Source: Chitinophagaceae bacterium (GTDB taxonomy: Bacteria; Bacteroidota; Bacteroidia; Chitinophagales; Chitinophagaceae). From it: a DNA stretch of 9,122 nt. The position numbers were made by a program, and so were the translations under genes. Below are positions 1 through 5,567 of this stretch, one piece after another; the stretch's first letter is position 1, and each line of letters begins with the position of its first letter. The notes beneath the pieces are model-generated. The model was not told the origin of the DNA. It made no database searches and saw nothing but the letters and a program-made list of their open reading frames with translations. The stretch spans positions 1 to 9,122 of the forward strand of contig JAEUVW010000124.1 of the NCBI GenBank assembly GCA_016786525.1. The letters are read 5' to 3'.

Positions 1-74
1 TCCAGTCTTTTCAGCCCTTTGATCAATATGGGGTAAGCTTCCTTATTGCCGATATAGGCTACAATGCCACACAT
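1..74 (-). CDS. glmS: Glutamine--fructose-6-phosphate aminotransferase, N-terminal fragment (cut by window edge)
   Basis: GlmS makes glucosamine-6-phosphate from fructose-6-phosphate and glutamine, the first step toward UDP-GlcNAc for peptidoglycan and lipopolysaccharide. Only 24 codons lie in the window; the complement reads MCGIVAYIGNKEAYPILIKG and then LKRL. The start Met followed by Cys2 is diagnostic: once Met is removed, Cys2 is the N-terminal nucleophile of the glutaminase domain, and CGIVAYIG is its usual first strand. The ATG is at 74-72, 22 bp after the DUF4270 stop on the same strand, so it is probably the last visible gene of a leftward operon. Assignment is firm despite the short length, although other class-II amidotransferases such as PurF share the N-terminal Cys-Gly-Ile pattern. 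Confidence 0.9.
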   Translation of the reverse strand, partial: MCGIVAYIGNKEAYPILIKGLKRL

Positions 75-96
75 GTTTCGTTAGTATTTGCGGTTA

Positions 97-1506
97 TTAA
101 AATTTGGTATAAACGACATTCAGCTTTATCCTGTAAGCGGGTTGGCTGTAATTGCTGCCGGCAGCCGTAAGCCTGAACGCTCCTATAAAGGATTGCGTGC
201 CATTGATACGCAATCTAAGTTCTTTTTTTTGCTCTACAATAGCATTCTGTAATTCTCTGGGGAAATTCAGCACATATTGATTCACAATTTTTCCCCCTAC
301 ATTGGCAGACCTGCTGTAGCCGTCTACAAAATAAAGTGAGGCGGTAGATGTGGTTGCATTCAGGTCCGCAATACGCGATTTTACCCCATACTCATTGACG
401 ACCATGGGATACAGGCGGTCCGGGGGGGCAAAGACCCCATCCATAGGCGACGGTATCTGCGTGATCACCAACTCTGCTTTATTGACAATACAGCGCGGCA
501 GGTTCTTGGCATAGGGAATGCGCAGGTCTATTGCTGCGCCCGGCAGGTTCTGAACGGCAATTGTTCCTTCAGTGCCGGAAGTGGAAGAAAACAGGTATTT
601 GACCGGGTACCCGGTATAGTCGCGACTCACCTTATTGAAGAAGGCCGTCTTGGTCTGGCTGGCGGTAGGGTCGAAGGGATAGGAGGCCGTAAGCGTATCG
701 GTTACCAATCCGCCGGAATTGCGGGTATGATAATACATCAGGATACCGGCTTTCGTAAACACGTCGTCCCCGTTCAGGCGGAAGTATGGTATGGTGTTTC
801 CTCCTGCCTCTGTAGTAACGTAGATGCCGTTGAAAATAGAAATAAATGCTGCCGTGTTGGCTGCCCCGGCATCGATGATCCTGTTGACCAGGTTATCGTC
901 GGTGATCCGCATACGCATGTGGGGTGCACGTTTCTTTCCACCGACAAGAGTAGAGTCCCGTTTGCTGTTCACGAGTTCCGGGATAAAAACGGTTTTGGTG
1001 GCAAAAGGGGTCCCTTCTACACTTTTGGCAGGCGAACTGGCATAGTATACCGAGTCAAAGTAAATAGGCTCGGTCATCCGGTAGGCTTTAAAGGTCTGGT
1101 AACCGGCACTTCCCACGGTATCACCAAAGGAGGTGCCGCTATACGGGAGAATGAGTACTGCGGAATCCAGCTGGTATTTGGATCGGTCGAAGCTGTAATT
1201 GTCTTGCGGGGGGCGTACCTGGAAGTAGAAGCTTGCCGAGGTCTTGCCGAAATAAGCGTCATTGCTGATATTGCCGGCCCCCATGTATACGTTCAGGCCG
1301 GATACATAAGCATTCGTCACTACGGTATCATCCTGTACCGTATTGGTGACCAGCGTGAGCGTGTCGGTACCGAACACCGTGATATTGTCTACAGCCGGTA
1401 CTACATCCGTACGGATAATGGTATTTTCTTTACAGGAAACACAAAAGCAGATCAGCAATACCAGAGCTGCCGGTAGGATGCTGCGCAATGAAATTCGGTG
1501 AAACAA
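97..1506 (-). CDS. DUF4270 family lipoprotein
   Basis: This 469-residue predicted exported lipoprotein belongs to the Bacteroidota DUF4270 family, whose function is unknown. The N-terminus has basic residues, a hydrophobic stretch at about 10-23 and a lipobox-like end CFCVSC with Cys25 as the likely lipidated residue; the following Lys-Glu weakly resembles the surface-export signal of Bacteroidota lipoproteins. Family-like segments are DSAVLILPYSG near residue 113 with GDT just after it, and a C-terminal strand PAYRIKLNVVYTKF. The start appears to be TTG (1506-1504): no in-frame ATG exists before the signal sequence and a stop lies just upstream. It follows the GT5-like gene by 38 bp and precedes glmS by 22 bp, suggesting co-transcription and a link to envelope sugar metabolism, which is inference only. 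Confidence 0.9.
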   Translation of the reverse strand: MFHRISLRSILPAALVLLICFCVSCKENTIIRTDVVPAVDNITVFGTDTLTLVTNTVQDDTVVTNAYVSGLNVYMGAGNISNDAYFGKTSASFYFQVRPPQDNYSFDRSKYQLDSAVLILPYSGTSFGDTVGSAGYQTFKAYRMTEPIYFDSVYYASSPAKSVEGTPFATKTVFIPELVNSKRDSTLVGGKKRAPHMRMRITDDNLVNRIIDAGAANTAAFISIFNGIYVTTEAGGNTIPYFRLNGDDVFTKAGILMYYHTRNSGGLVTDTLTASYPFDPTASQTKTAFFNKVSRDYTGYPVKYLFSSTSGTEGTIAVQNLPGAAIDLRIPYAKNLPRCIVNKAELVITQIPSPMDGVFAPPDRLYPMVVNEYGVKSRIADLNATTSTASLYFVDGYSRSANVGGKIVNQYVLNFPRELQNAIVEQKKELRLRINGTQSFIGAFRLTAAGSNYSQPAYRIKLNVVYTKF

Positions 1507-1544
1507 GCTTAAAAAAATTTAAAGCGAAGAAATAAAAAACAAAA

Positions 1545-2372
1545 CTAAGAGTCTGTTAAGCTTTTATACAGATCGAGCAGGGACGTCACATCCTCCACCC
1601 ATTCCGGATCAAAAGGCAGTACTTTCTTGGTACGGCTGGGTTTGATCTCTTCCGTTATTTTCGCCGGCATCTTCTTGTCGCCCATGATCACCACATCGGC
1701 ACATTTGGCGCCGCCCAGGGTCAGCGCGGTATTGGTCCTGTCTTTAAATATCTCCAGGTCCTTCTCCTTGATGTCGCTGCTGATCATTGCTTTACGCACC
1801 AGCTCGTCGCTCAGTTTTTCTTTAAACTGGTCGGCCTGCGCGGTATAGATACATTTGGAGAAACCGAATACCGGCTCTTTTTTGTAAGTGGTTTTCAGGA
1901 ATAAAGGGATCAGGGAAGTCATCCATCCGTGACAATGGATCACGTTCGGAGGCCAGCCGAATTTTTTTACCGTTTCCAGTGCGCTCTTGCAGAAGAAGAC
2001 CATACGGTCTGCATTGTCTTCGTAGAATTTCTCATTCTCATCGCGGAAAACGAACTTACGCTTGAAATAGTCGTCGTTGTCCATAAAGTACACCTGAAGG
2101 CGGGCGTTCGGCAGGGAGGCTACTTTAATGATCAGGGGGTAGTCGTCTTTGTCTACAATAATATTAATGCCCGACAGGCGCACGACCTCATGCAGTTTAT
2201 GCCGGCGCTCATTGATCACACCAAACCGGGGCATAATGACCCGGACTTCTATCCCTGCTTCGAAGGTCTTGATCGCCAGCTTATTCAGGATAGCAGCAAA
2301 TTCAGAAAACTCGAGATAGGGAGAAAGTTCGTTGCAAACAATAAGGACACGCTTTTTAGTATCTACCGACAT
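1545..2372 (-). CDS. Stand-alone GT5 (glycogen/starch synthase) N-terminal domain protein
   Basis: This 275-residue protein resembles only the N-terminal Rossmann domain of GT5 glycogen synthases (about 480 residues in bacteria). Visible landmarks are strand RVLIVCNELSPY (8-19), VIMPRFG (45-51), YFMDNDDYF (95-103), the RMVFFCKSALE helix (123-133) and VIHCHGWMTSLIPLFLK (144-160), equivalent to the HAHDWQTAL region of GlgA. The KTGGL loop that binds ADP-glucose near the N-terminus is absent: the equivalent residues read EFSEF. The C-terminal GT-B domain with the catalytic Glu is missing too, and the protein ends normally. It therefore should not be assumed to synthesise glycogen; a binding, regulatory or other transferase role is possible. 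It is divergent to panC, an arrangement I recall from other Bacteroidota, and heads the DUF4270-glmS run. Confidence 0.85.
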   Translation of the reverse strand: MSVDTKKRVLIVCNELSPYLEFSEFAAILNKLAIKTFEAGIEVRVIMPRFGVINERRHKLHEVVRLSGINIIVDKDDYPLIIKVASLPNARLQVYFMDNDDYFKRKFVFRDENEKFYEDNADRMVFFCKSALETVKKFGWPPNVIHCHGWMTSLIPLFLKTTYKKEPVFGFSKCIYTAQADQFKEKLSDELVRKAMISSDIKEKDLEIFKDRTNTALTLGGAKCADVVIMGDKKMPAKITEEIKPSRTKKVLPFDPEWVEDVTSLLDLYKSLTDS

Positions 2373-2428
2373 ACTTTGATTTTAAGTTAAAATGACAGAC
2401 TTTTATTAAGTCTTAAAATTTTAGGCTG

Positions 2429-2436
2429 CAAAATTA
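2429..2436 (-). promoter_or_regulatory. Candidate -7 element for the GT5-like / DUF4270 / glmS operon
   Basis: The complement reads TAATTTTG, an exact match to the Bacteroidota -7 consensus TAnnTTTG, followed by CAGCCT. It lies 56 bp upstream of the ATG at 2372. No clear TTG -33 element is visible at the usual distance upstream. Confidence 0.5.
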
Positions 2437-2460
2437 CTAAAATATTAATTCGAAAATCGT

Positions 2461-2468
2461 TTTATTTG
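2461..2468 (+). promoter_or_regulatory. Candidate -7 element for panC
   Basis: TTTATTTG matches the Bacteroidota consensus TAnnTTTG at all fixed positions but one, and is followed by CAGCCT exactly as in the opposing promoter. It lies 26 bp before the panC ATG. No TTG -33 element is evident. Confidence 0.4.
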
Positions 2469-2494
2469 CAGCCTGCTAGTTAAAAAGCCCATTT

Positions 2495-3349
2495 ATGATT
2501 GTTTTTAAACGGATTGCGGAGTTGCAGGAATACCTTGCCGGACAAAGAAAAAACGGTACCCCTATTGGGTTCATTCCGACTATGGGGGCCTTGCATAAGG
2601 GGCACATATCGCTGGTGCAGCAGGCAAAGGCCGAAGGCAGTGTTACGGTATGCAGCATCTTCGTCAACCCCGCGCAATTCAATGACAAGCAGGACTTTGA
2701 CTTATACCCCAGCACCATCCCGGACGACATCACCCTGCTGGAGCAGGCGGGCTGCGCTGTGCTGTTCCTGCCTTCCGTACAGGAGATCTATCCTCAGGGA
2801 CCGGAAAAGGCTGCAGCCTATCATTTTGGCAGCCTGGAGACGGTATTTGAGGGGGCCATGCGGCCCGGGCATTTTAACGGGGTCGGCAAGGTGATGGCCA
2901 TCTTACTGGACATCGTACAGCCGGATGCCCTCTATATGGGCAGCAAAGATTACCAGCAATGCCTGGTGGTCAAAGACCTGTGCAGGCAGATGGGCCTGGC
3001 AGAGCAGGTACGCTTCGTGGCCTGCCCTACCTGCCGCGAACCCGACGGCCTGGCCATGAGCTCGCGCAACAGGCGCCTGAATGAAAGCCAGCGGGCCCTT
3101 GCCGGCATCATTTACCAATGCCTGGTATCGATACAAAGCAAGTTTGAAAGCGGCAGCGACTTTGCCATTGTGCAGAAAGAATGCCTGGAACTGATGGCCG
3201 CCAAGGGCTTTGAAACGGAGTACGTCAGCCTGGCGGATGCGGACACCCTGGCTCCGCTGGCACAATATGAGCCCGGCCGCAGGATGGTCGCCCTGATCGC
3301 TACCCGCATCGGCACGGTACGGCTTATTGACAATATGCTGCTCAACTAA
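2495..3349 (+). CDS. panC: Pantothenate synthetase
   Basis: PanC is a cytoplasmic enzyme that joins pantoate and beta-alanine using ATP, through a pantoyl-adenylate, to give pantothenate for coenzyme A. The 284 residues match the usual length (E. coli 283). All signature blocks are present in order: PTMGALHKGH (28-37, with the HxGH nucleotide-binding motif), FVNPAQF (56-62), RPGHFNGV (123-130), GSKDYQQ (149-155) and REPDGLAMSSRN (181-192, the KMSKS-equivalent loop). Nothing looks broken. The ATG at 2495 places the first strand correctly; no Shine-Dalgarno site is visible, as usual in this phylum. A GNAT gene starts 6 bp after its stop, so the two are probably co-transcribed. panD, often next to panC in related bacteria, is not here. 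Confidence 0.97.
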   Translation: MIVFKRIAELQEYLAGQRKNGTPIGFIPTMGALHKGHISLVQQAKAEGSVTVCSIFVNPAQFNDKQDFDLYPSTIPDDITLLEQAGCAVLFLPSVQEIYPQGPEKAAAYHFGSLETVFEGAMRPGHFNGVGKVMAILLDIVQPDALYMGSKDYQQCLVVKDLCRQMGLAEQVRFVACPTCREPDGLAMSSRNRRLNESQRALAGIIYQCLVSIQSKFESGSDFAIVQKECLELMAAKGFETEYVSLADADTLAPLAQYEPGRRMVALIATRIGTVRLIDNMLLN

Positions 3350-3355
3350 ACGCTT

Positions 3356-3865
3356 ATGAAGCTTGAACTACGCCCCTGGAGCCTGTCTGACCTGGACGAT
3401 CTGGTTACCGGGGCCAACAACCCCAATATTGCACGCAATATGACGGACTCTTTCCCGCATCCTTATACGAGGGAAAGCGGTGAAAAATTCCTGCAGTGGG
3501 CGACGACCAACTGCCCTTCTAAAATGATGGCCATCTGCGTGGACGGTAAAGCCAGCGGTAATATCGGCATGCACCCGCAGACCGATATCCTGCGCATGAA
3601 TGCGGAAGTAGGCTACTGGCTTGCCGAAGCGCATTGGGGCAAAGGCATCATGACGGAAGCCCTGAAACAAATGATCCCGATCGCCTTCGAGGCGCTGCCC
3701 GTCAGCAGGATATTTGCCCGCGTGTTCGGGCACAACACATCGTCGCAGAAAGTGATCGAAAAGGCCGGCTTTGTGCTGGAAGGGCGTTTTGAACAAACGA
3801 TCTTTAAAAACGGGGAATATATCGACGAGCTCATCTACGCCTGCCGCAGAAGCAATCAAGGCTGA
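3356..3865 (+). CDS. GNAT family N-acetyltransferase (RimJ/RimL-like)
   Basis: This 169-residue protein has the full single-domain GNAT fold of the RimJ/RimL type, transferring acetyl from acetyl-CoA to an amine; the substrate cannot be read from sequence. Visible motifs are LELRPWSLSDLDDL at the N-terminus, the AEVGYWLAEAHWGKG core (83-97) carrying the acetyl-CoA pyrophosphate loop, a following helix MTEALKQM, then FGHNTSSQKVIEKAGF (124-139) with the conserved Asn and the terminal strand region. It starts 6 bp after panC, pointing to a shared transcript, but a role in pantothenate synthesis is not implied: GNAT genes are common passengers. Its stop overlaps the stop of the convergent hydrolase gene by 10 bp, leaving no room for a terminator between them. 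Confidence 0.92.
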   Translation: MKLELRPWSLSDLDDLVTGANNPNIARNMTDSFPHPYTRESGEKFLQWATTNCPSKMMAICVDGKASGNIGMHPQTDILRMNAEVGYWLAEAHWGKGIMTEALKQMIPIAFEALPVSRIFARVFGHNTSSQKVIEKAGFVLEGRFEQTIFKNGEYIDELIYACRRSNQG

Positions 3866-4536
3866 TAAGTAAACACCTCTATCTTCGGAGACATGGAGAT
3901 ACCTCCGGGATTGATGCCGGGCGCGCCCTGGGGAATAGCCATATCCAGGTCCTGGTAGTAAGTTTCCCATACCGGGAAGTACGCCTCGCTGCCCATGGGT
4001 TTAAAGGTCATCGGCTCCAGCACAAAGAAATCTTTATGCCCGTTGGCAGCCTTAAACGCATCATAGATCAGTTCGGAACAATAGTAACTGCCATTATCAT
4101 ACAGGAATGCCCTGTCGTAGGGCACGCCCAACTGGCTTTCGGCAAAACGCAGGGCCTCCGGCAACAGGTGGCGGTATTGCTTTTTCACGCGGCCCATCAG
4201 CATTTCTTTACTGCTTCTCGCCGCAAAGCGCGCCAGCGGTGTACGCTGCACTTTGTCTCCTATGGCTTCTATGATGAATATACTGTCTGCAGCCTTCACC
4301 ACCAGCCCGATATGCGAAAAATGACGCCCTCCAAAACTGGTGGTCACCTGCTCTATGGCATCACAAAGCCCGCCGCAGTCCAGGTCCTGGAAGAGCAGGT
4401 CGCCTGTTTGCAGCGAACCGGGGTACTTCTTTTGCCCGGCCCCCTGTATGCAGAGCAGCAGGGGTACGAACAGGCAGAGCAGGGATCGGTACACGCTTCT
4501 TCTTTTTTTGATCTGCAATATTACAGGTGAAATCAT
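3856..4536 (-). CDS. Secreted YiiX/YebB-like NlpC/P60-family cysteine hydrolase
   Basis: This 226-residue protein has an N-terminal KKRR stretch and hydrophobic segment (about 18-30) typical of a signal peptide, so the domain probably works in the periplasm or outside. The mature part matches the permuted NlpC/P60 group typified by YiiX/YebB: GDLLFQ (45-50), FSHIGLVV with His75 (73-80), a Glu in IIEA (88-91), LGVPYD (136-141) and YYCSELIYDAF with Cys153 as the likely nucleophile. Such proteins are predicted peptidases, amidases or acyltransferases acting on cell-wall peptides or lipids; the substrate is unknown. The ATG at 4536 is preceded by three tandem hairpins, the last of which holds a GGGAGG sequence. 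The gene ends inside the tail of the convergent GNAT gene. Confidence 0.88.
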   Translation of the reverse strand: MISPVILQIKKRRSVYRSLLCLFVPLLLCIQGAGQKKYPGSLQTGDLLFQDLDCGGLCDAIEQVTTSFGGRHFSHIGLVVKAADSIFIIEAIGDKVQRTPLARFAARSSKEMLMGRVKKQYRHLLPEALRFAESQLGVPYDRAFLYDNGSYYCSELIYDAFKAANGHKDFFVLEPMTFKPMGSEAYFPVWETYYQDLDMAIPQGAPGINPGGISMSPKIEVFTYQP

Positions 4537-4542
4537 TGCAGC

Positions 4543-4557
4543 ACGCCTCCCAGGCGT
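4543..4557 (-). promoter_or_regulatory. Hairpin enclosing a Shine-Dalgarno-like sequence before the hydrolase gene
   Basis: On the minus strand ACGCCT and AGGCGT form a 6-bp stem with a 3-nt GGG loop, ending 6 nt before the ATG at 4536. The loop and 3' arm contain GGGAGG, nine bases from the ATG, a good ribosome site that folding would mask. Ribosome sites of this kind are uncommon in this phylum. Confidence 0.4.
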
Positions 4558-4592
4558 AAAAAAGGTGACGCGCCCAAAGAGCGCGTCACCTT
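4558..4592 (-). terminator. Rho-independent terminator after the 56-aa membrane protein gene
   Basis: A perfect 12-bp GC-rich stem (4562-4573 with 4581-4592) has a 7-nt loop and is followed on the minus strand by six T residues (4563-4558). It lies 32 bp after the stop of the 4625-4795 gene, and just ahead of the hydrolase gene, so that gene needs its own promoter or regulated readthrough. Confidence 0.85.
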
Positions 4593-4596
4593 CCAG

Positions 4597-4611
4597 CCTG
4601 CTGCAAGCAGG
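4597..4611 (-). other. Small hairpin ahead of the terminator
   Basis: CCTGCT and AGCAGG form a 6-bp stem with a 3-nt loop, four bases from the strong terminator hairpin. It is the first of three tandem hairpins between the 4625-4795 gene and the hydrolase start. No function is known. Confidence 0.45.
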
Positions 4612-4624
4612 TACTGAAACAGGC

Positions 4625-4795
4625 TTAGTTGCCGGTGTTGAGCTTAGGCTGCAGGAAACCCGGCAGTTTGCTGCCCACTTTGTTGCGCAGCATTTCTTTA
4701 AATTTCTTCTTGTCCTGGGCGGACATTCTCCTGGCCAGGGCTACTCCTCCCAATACCAGCGCTGCTCCTGCAAGGATCATTGTTGTGCTTTTCAT
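4625..4795 (-). CDS. Small single-pass membrane protein, 56 aa
   Basis: This is an unrecognised 56-residue protein starting MKSTTMILAGAALVLGGVAL. Residues 5-21 form one glycine- and alanine-rich hydrophobic segment, followed by a strongly basic amphipathic stretch (RRMSAQDKKKFKEMLRNK) and a short tail rich in Gly, Pro and Asn. This suggests an inner-membrane anchor with a positively charged cytoplasmic tail, or a weak signal peptide. Support for it being real is the ATG at 4795, clean coding-like composition, and a strong terminator 32 bp after its stop. The same plan, an N-terminal hydrophobic segment then a Lys-rich tail, is seen in the 63-aa protein at 6499-6690, though the sequences do not align clearly. 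No function can be assigned. Confidence 0.75.
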   Translation of the reverse strand: MKSTTMILAGAALVLGGVALARRMSAQDKKKFKEMLRNKVGSKLPGFLQPKLNTGN

Positions 4796-4914
4796 ATCGT
4801 TTGTGTTTAATGATTAACAAAAGAACCGATACAAAAGTGCGGCTTTACAACGCTTGTACTGTTACAGCATTGGGCTGTATGCTTACACGATTTCAAGATG
4901 CCGGAATCCCCGCA

Positions 4915-4922
4915 TACTTTTG
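4915..4922 (+). promoter_or_regulatory. Candidate -7 element for the proline-rich small protein gene
   Basis: TACTTTTG is an exact match to the Bacteroidota -7 consensus TAnnTTTG. A TTTC (4891-4894), one base from the TTTG -33 form, lies 20 bp upstream. If used, it gives a leader of about 100 nt before the ATG at 5034. Confidence 0.4.
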
Positions 4923-4973
4923 GATAATGTTGACACCAGGTACCCTGCTGTGCCTGTACCTTTAAAGCTCAGC

Positions 4974-5020
4974 AAAAGGCAGCGGCAGGAATGAAGAACT
5001 GCAGCCCGCAGGCGCCTTTT
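4974..5020 (+). other. Imperfect hairpin in the leader of the proline-rich gene
   Basis: AAAAGGC (4974-4980) pairs with GCCTTTT (5014-5020), with an inner GCGG/CCGC pairing, and a T at 5021 extends the T run. It sits 13 bp before the ATG at 5034. It could be a leader structure or a weak terminator; the stem is interrupted, so both readings are uncertain. Confidence 0.3.
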
Positions 5021-5033
5021 TAAAAAACAAACA

Positions 5034-5225
5034 ATGAAAAAGCCAGAACAGCCCAATCCCCGGCCCATACCCAACAAACCGGAGATTACCGACCCCTCGA
5101 AGAAGGAGCAGAAAGAAATCAACAGGGAGAAAAAAAAGTTTGACACCGAACCGGGGCCTATTGAAAAACCGGAAATACCGCAGATACCACCGGAGCTGCC
5201 TGAGGAAAAACCCGGTACTCCATAA
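5034..5225 (+). CDS. Proline-rich charged small protein, 63 aa
   Basis: This is a 63-residue soluble, probably disordered protein without signal peptide or membrane segment. Sixteen residues are proline, arranged in two tracts (4-21 and 40-63) that flank a Lys/Glu-rich stretch (23-35) able to form a short helix. The spaced motifs NPRPIPNKP and KPEIPQIPPELPEE resemble the proline-rich small proteins I recall from Bacteroidota genomes, but I know no function for them; binding to SH3-like or other proline-recognising partners would be a guess. The strongly biased, in-frame composition argues that the frame is really translated. It is the only rightward gene between 3866 and 6848, has a consensus -7 element about 110 bp upstream, and its stop abuts a terminator hairpin. 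Confidence 0.7.
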   Translation: MKKPEQPNPRPIPNKPEITDPSKKEQKEINREKKKFDTEPGPIEKPEIPQIPPELPEEKPGTP

Positions 5226-5255
5226 AAAAGCAGCCTTGCTGCGGCAAAGCTGCTT
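5224..5255 (-). terminator. Terminator between convergent small genes
   Basis: AAGCAGC (5228-5234) pairs with GCTGCTT (5249-5255), then one mismatch, then four more pairs and a 4-nt loop. On the minus strand six T residues follow, ending the 61-aa coiled-coil gene 19 bp after its stop. On the plus strand the stem begins 2 bases after the stop of the proline-rich gene and is followed by ATTT, so it may act both ways. Confidence 0.7.
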
Positions 5256-5273
5256 ATTTCCCCAAACGGCATT

Positions 5274-5459
5274 TTACTCCGGAGCGGAAGGGTCTTTAAC
5301 GGCAAATTTGCTTTCCACCAGCTTGTGGTACAAACGGGTGATGCGCTCATTCTGTTCCAGCAGCTTTGCTGAAGTCTGATCCAGCTCATCTACCTTAAGC
5401 GCGAGCACTTCTATGGCCTGCGTCAGTTCATAAATGGCTTCGATGAATATCTTTTCCAT
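5274..5459 (-). CDS. Small coiled-coil protein, 61 aa
   Basis: This unrecognised 61-residue acidic protein starts MEKIFIEAIYELTQAIEVLA. Hydrophobic Ile, Leu and Val recur at three- and four-residue steps from about residue 4 to 50 (IEVLALKVDELDQTSAKLLEQ), the pattern of one long amphipathic helix, so it probably forms a coiled-coil dimer or binds a larger helical partner. There is no signal peptide or membrane segment. An AAAGG sequence four bases before the ATG could help ribosome binding. It lies 108 bp after the 116-aa gene on the same strand, may share its transcript, and is followed by a convincing terminator. Similarity to small SlyX-like helical proteins is only in general shape; no function is assigned. 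Confidence 0.62.
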   Translation of the reverse strand: MEKIFIEAIYELTQAIEVLALKVDELDQTSAKLLEQNERITRLYHKLVESKFAVKDPSAPE

Positions 5460-5541
5460 AGCCTTTCAATTTTGAGCTAATTTATTAAAACCGTCCTGAA
5501 GGAAACCGGCGCCAGATCAATTTTAAGTTACCTTTTCAGGA

Positions 5542-5553
5542 GCCAGGCCTGGC
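5542..5553. repeat. 12-bp perfect palindrome
   Basis: GCCAGGCCTGGC is its own reverse complement. It lies 14 bp after the stop of the 116-aa gene and upstream of the 61-aa gene. No T run follows on either strand, so it is not a typical terminator; it could be a binding site, a processing hairpin or chance. Confidence 0.5.
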
Positions 5554-5567
5554 GTGCAATAACCCTT

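Larger units (their letters stand above)
2423..2474. repeat. 10-bp inverted repeat spanning the divergent promoter region
   Basis: AGGCTGCAAA (2423-2432) and its exact reverse complement TTTGCAGCCT (2465-2474) are separated by 32 bp of AT-rich sequence. The inner end of each arm supplies the TTTG of a candidate -7 element, one facing each gene. It may reflect two copies of the common Bacteroidota TAnnTTTGC start-region motif rather than a protein operator. Confidence 0.75.

Noticed and set aside
727..1476. 249-codon plus-strand open frame opposite the DUF4270 gene
   Set aside because: It lies wholly antisense to a well-supported lipoprotein gene, its product shows no recognisable domain, and it mirrors the codon pattern of the real gene.
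3368..3970. 200-codon minus-strand frame opposite the GNAT gene
   Set aside because: It covers the GNAT gene in antisense and runs into the hydrolase gene; no protein motif is visible, while both real genes have clear motifs.
4780..4965. 61-codon plus-strand frame opposite the start of the 56-aa gene
   Set aside because: It overlaps the promoter region of two better-supported genes, and the Cys-rich product looks unlike a real protein.
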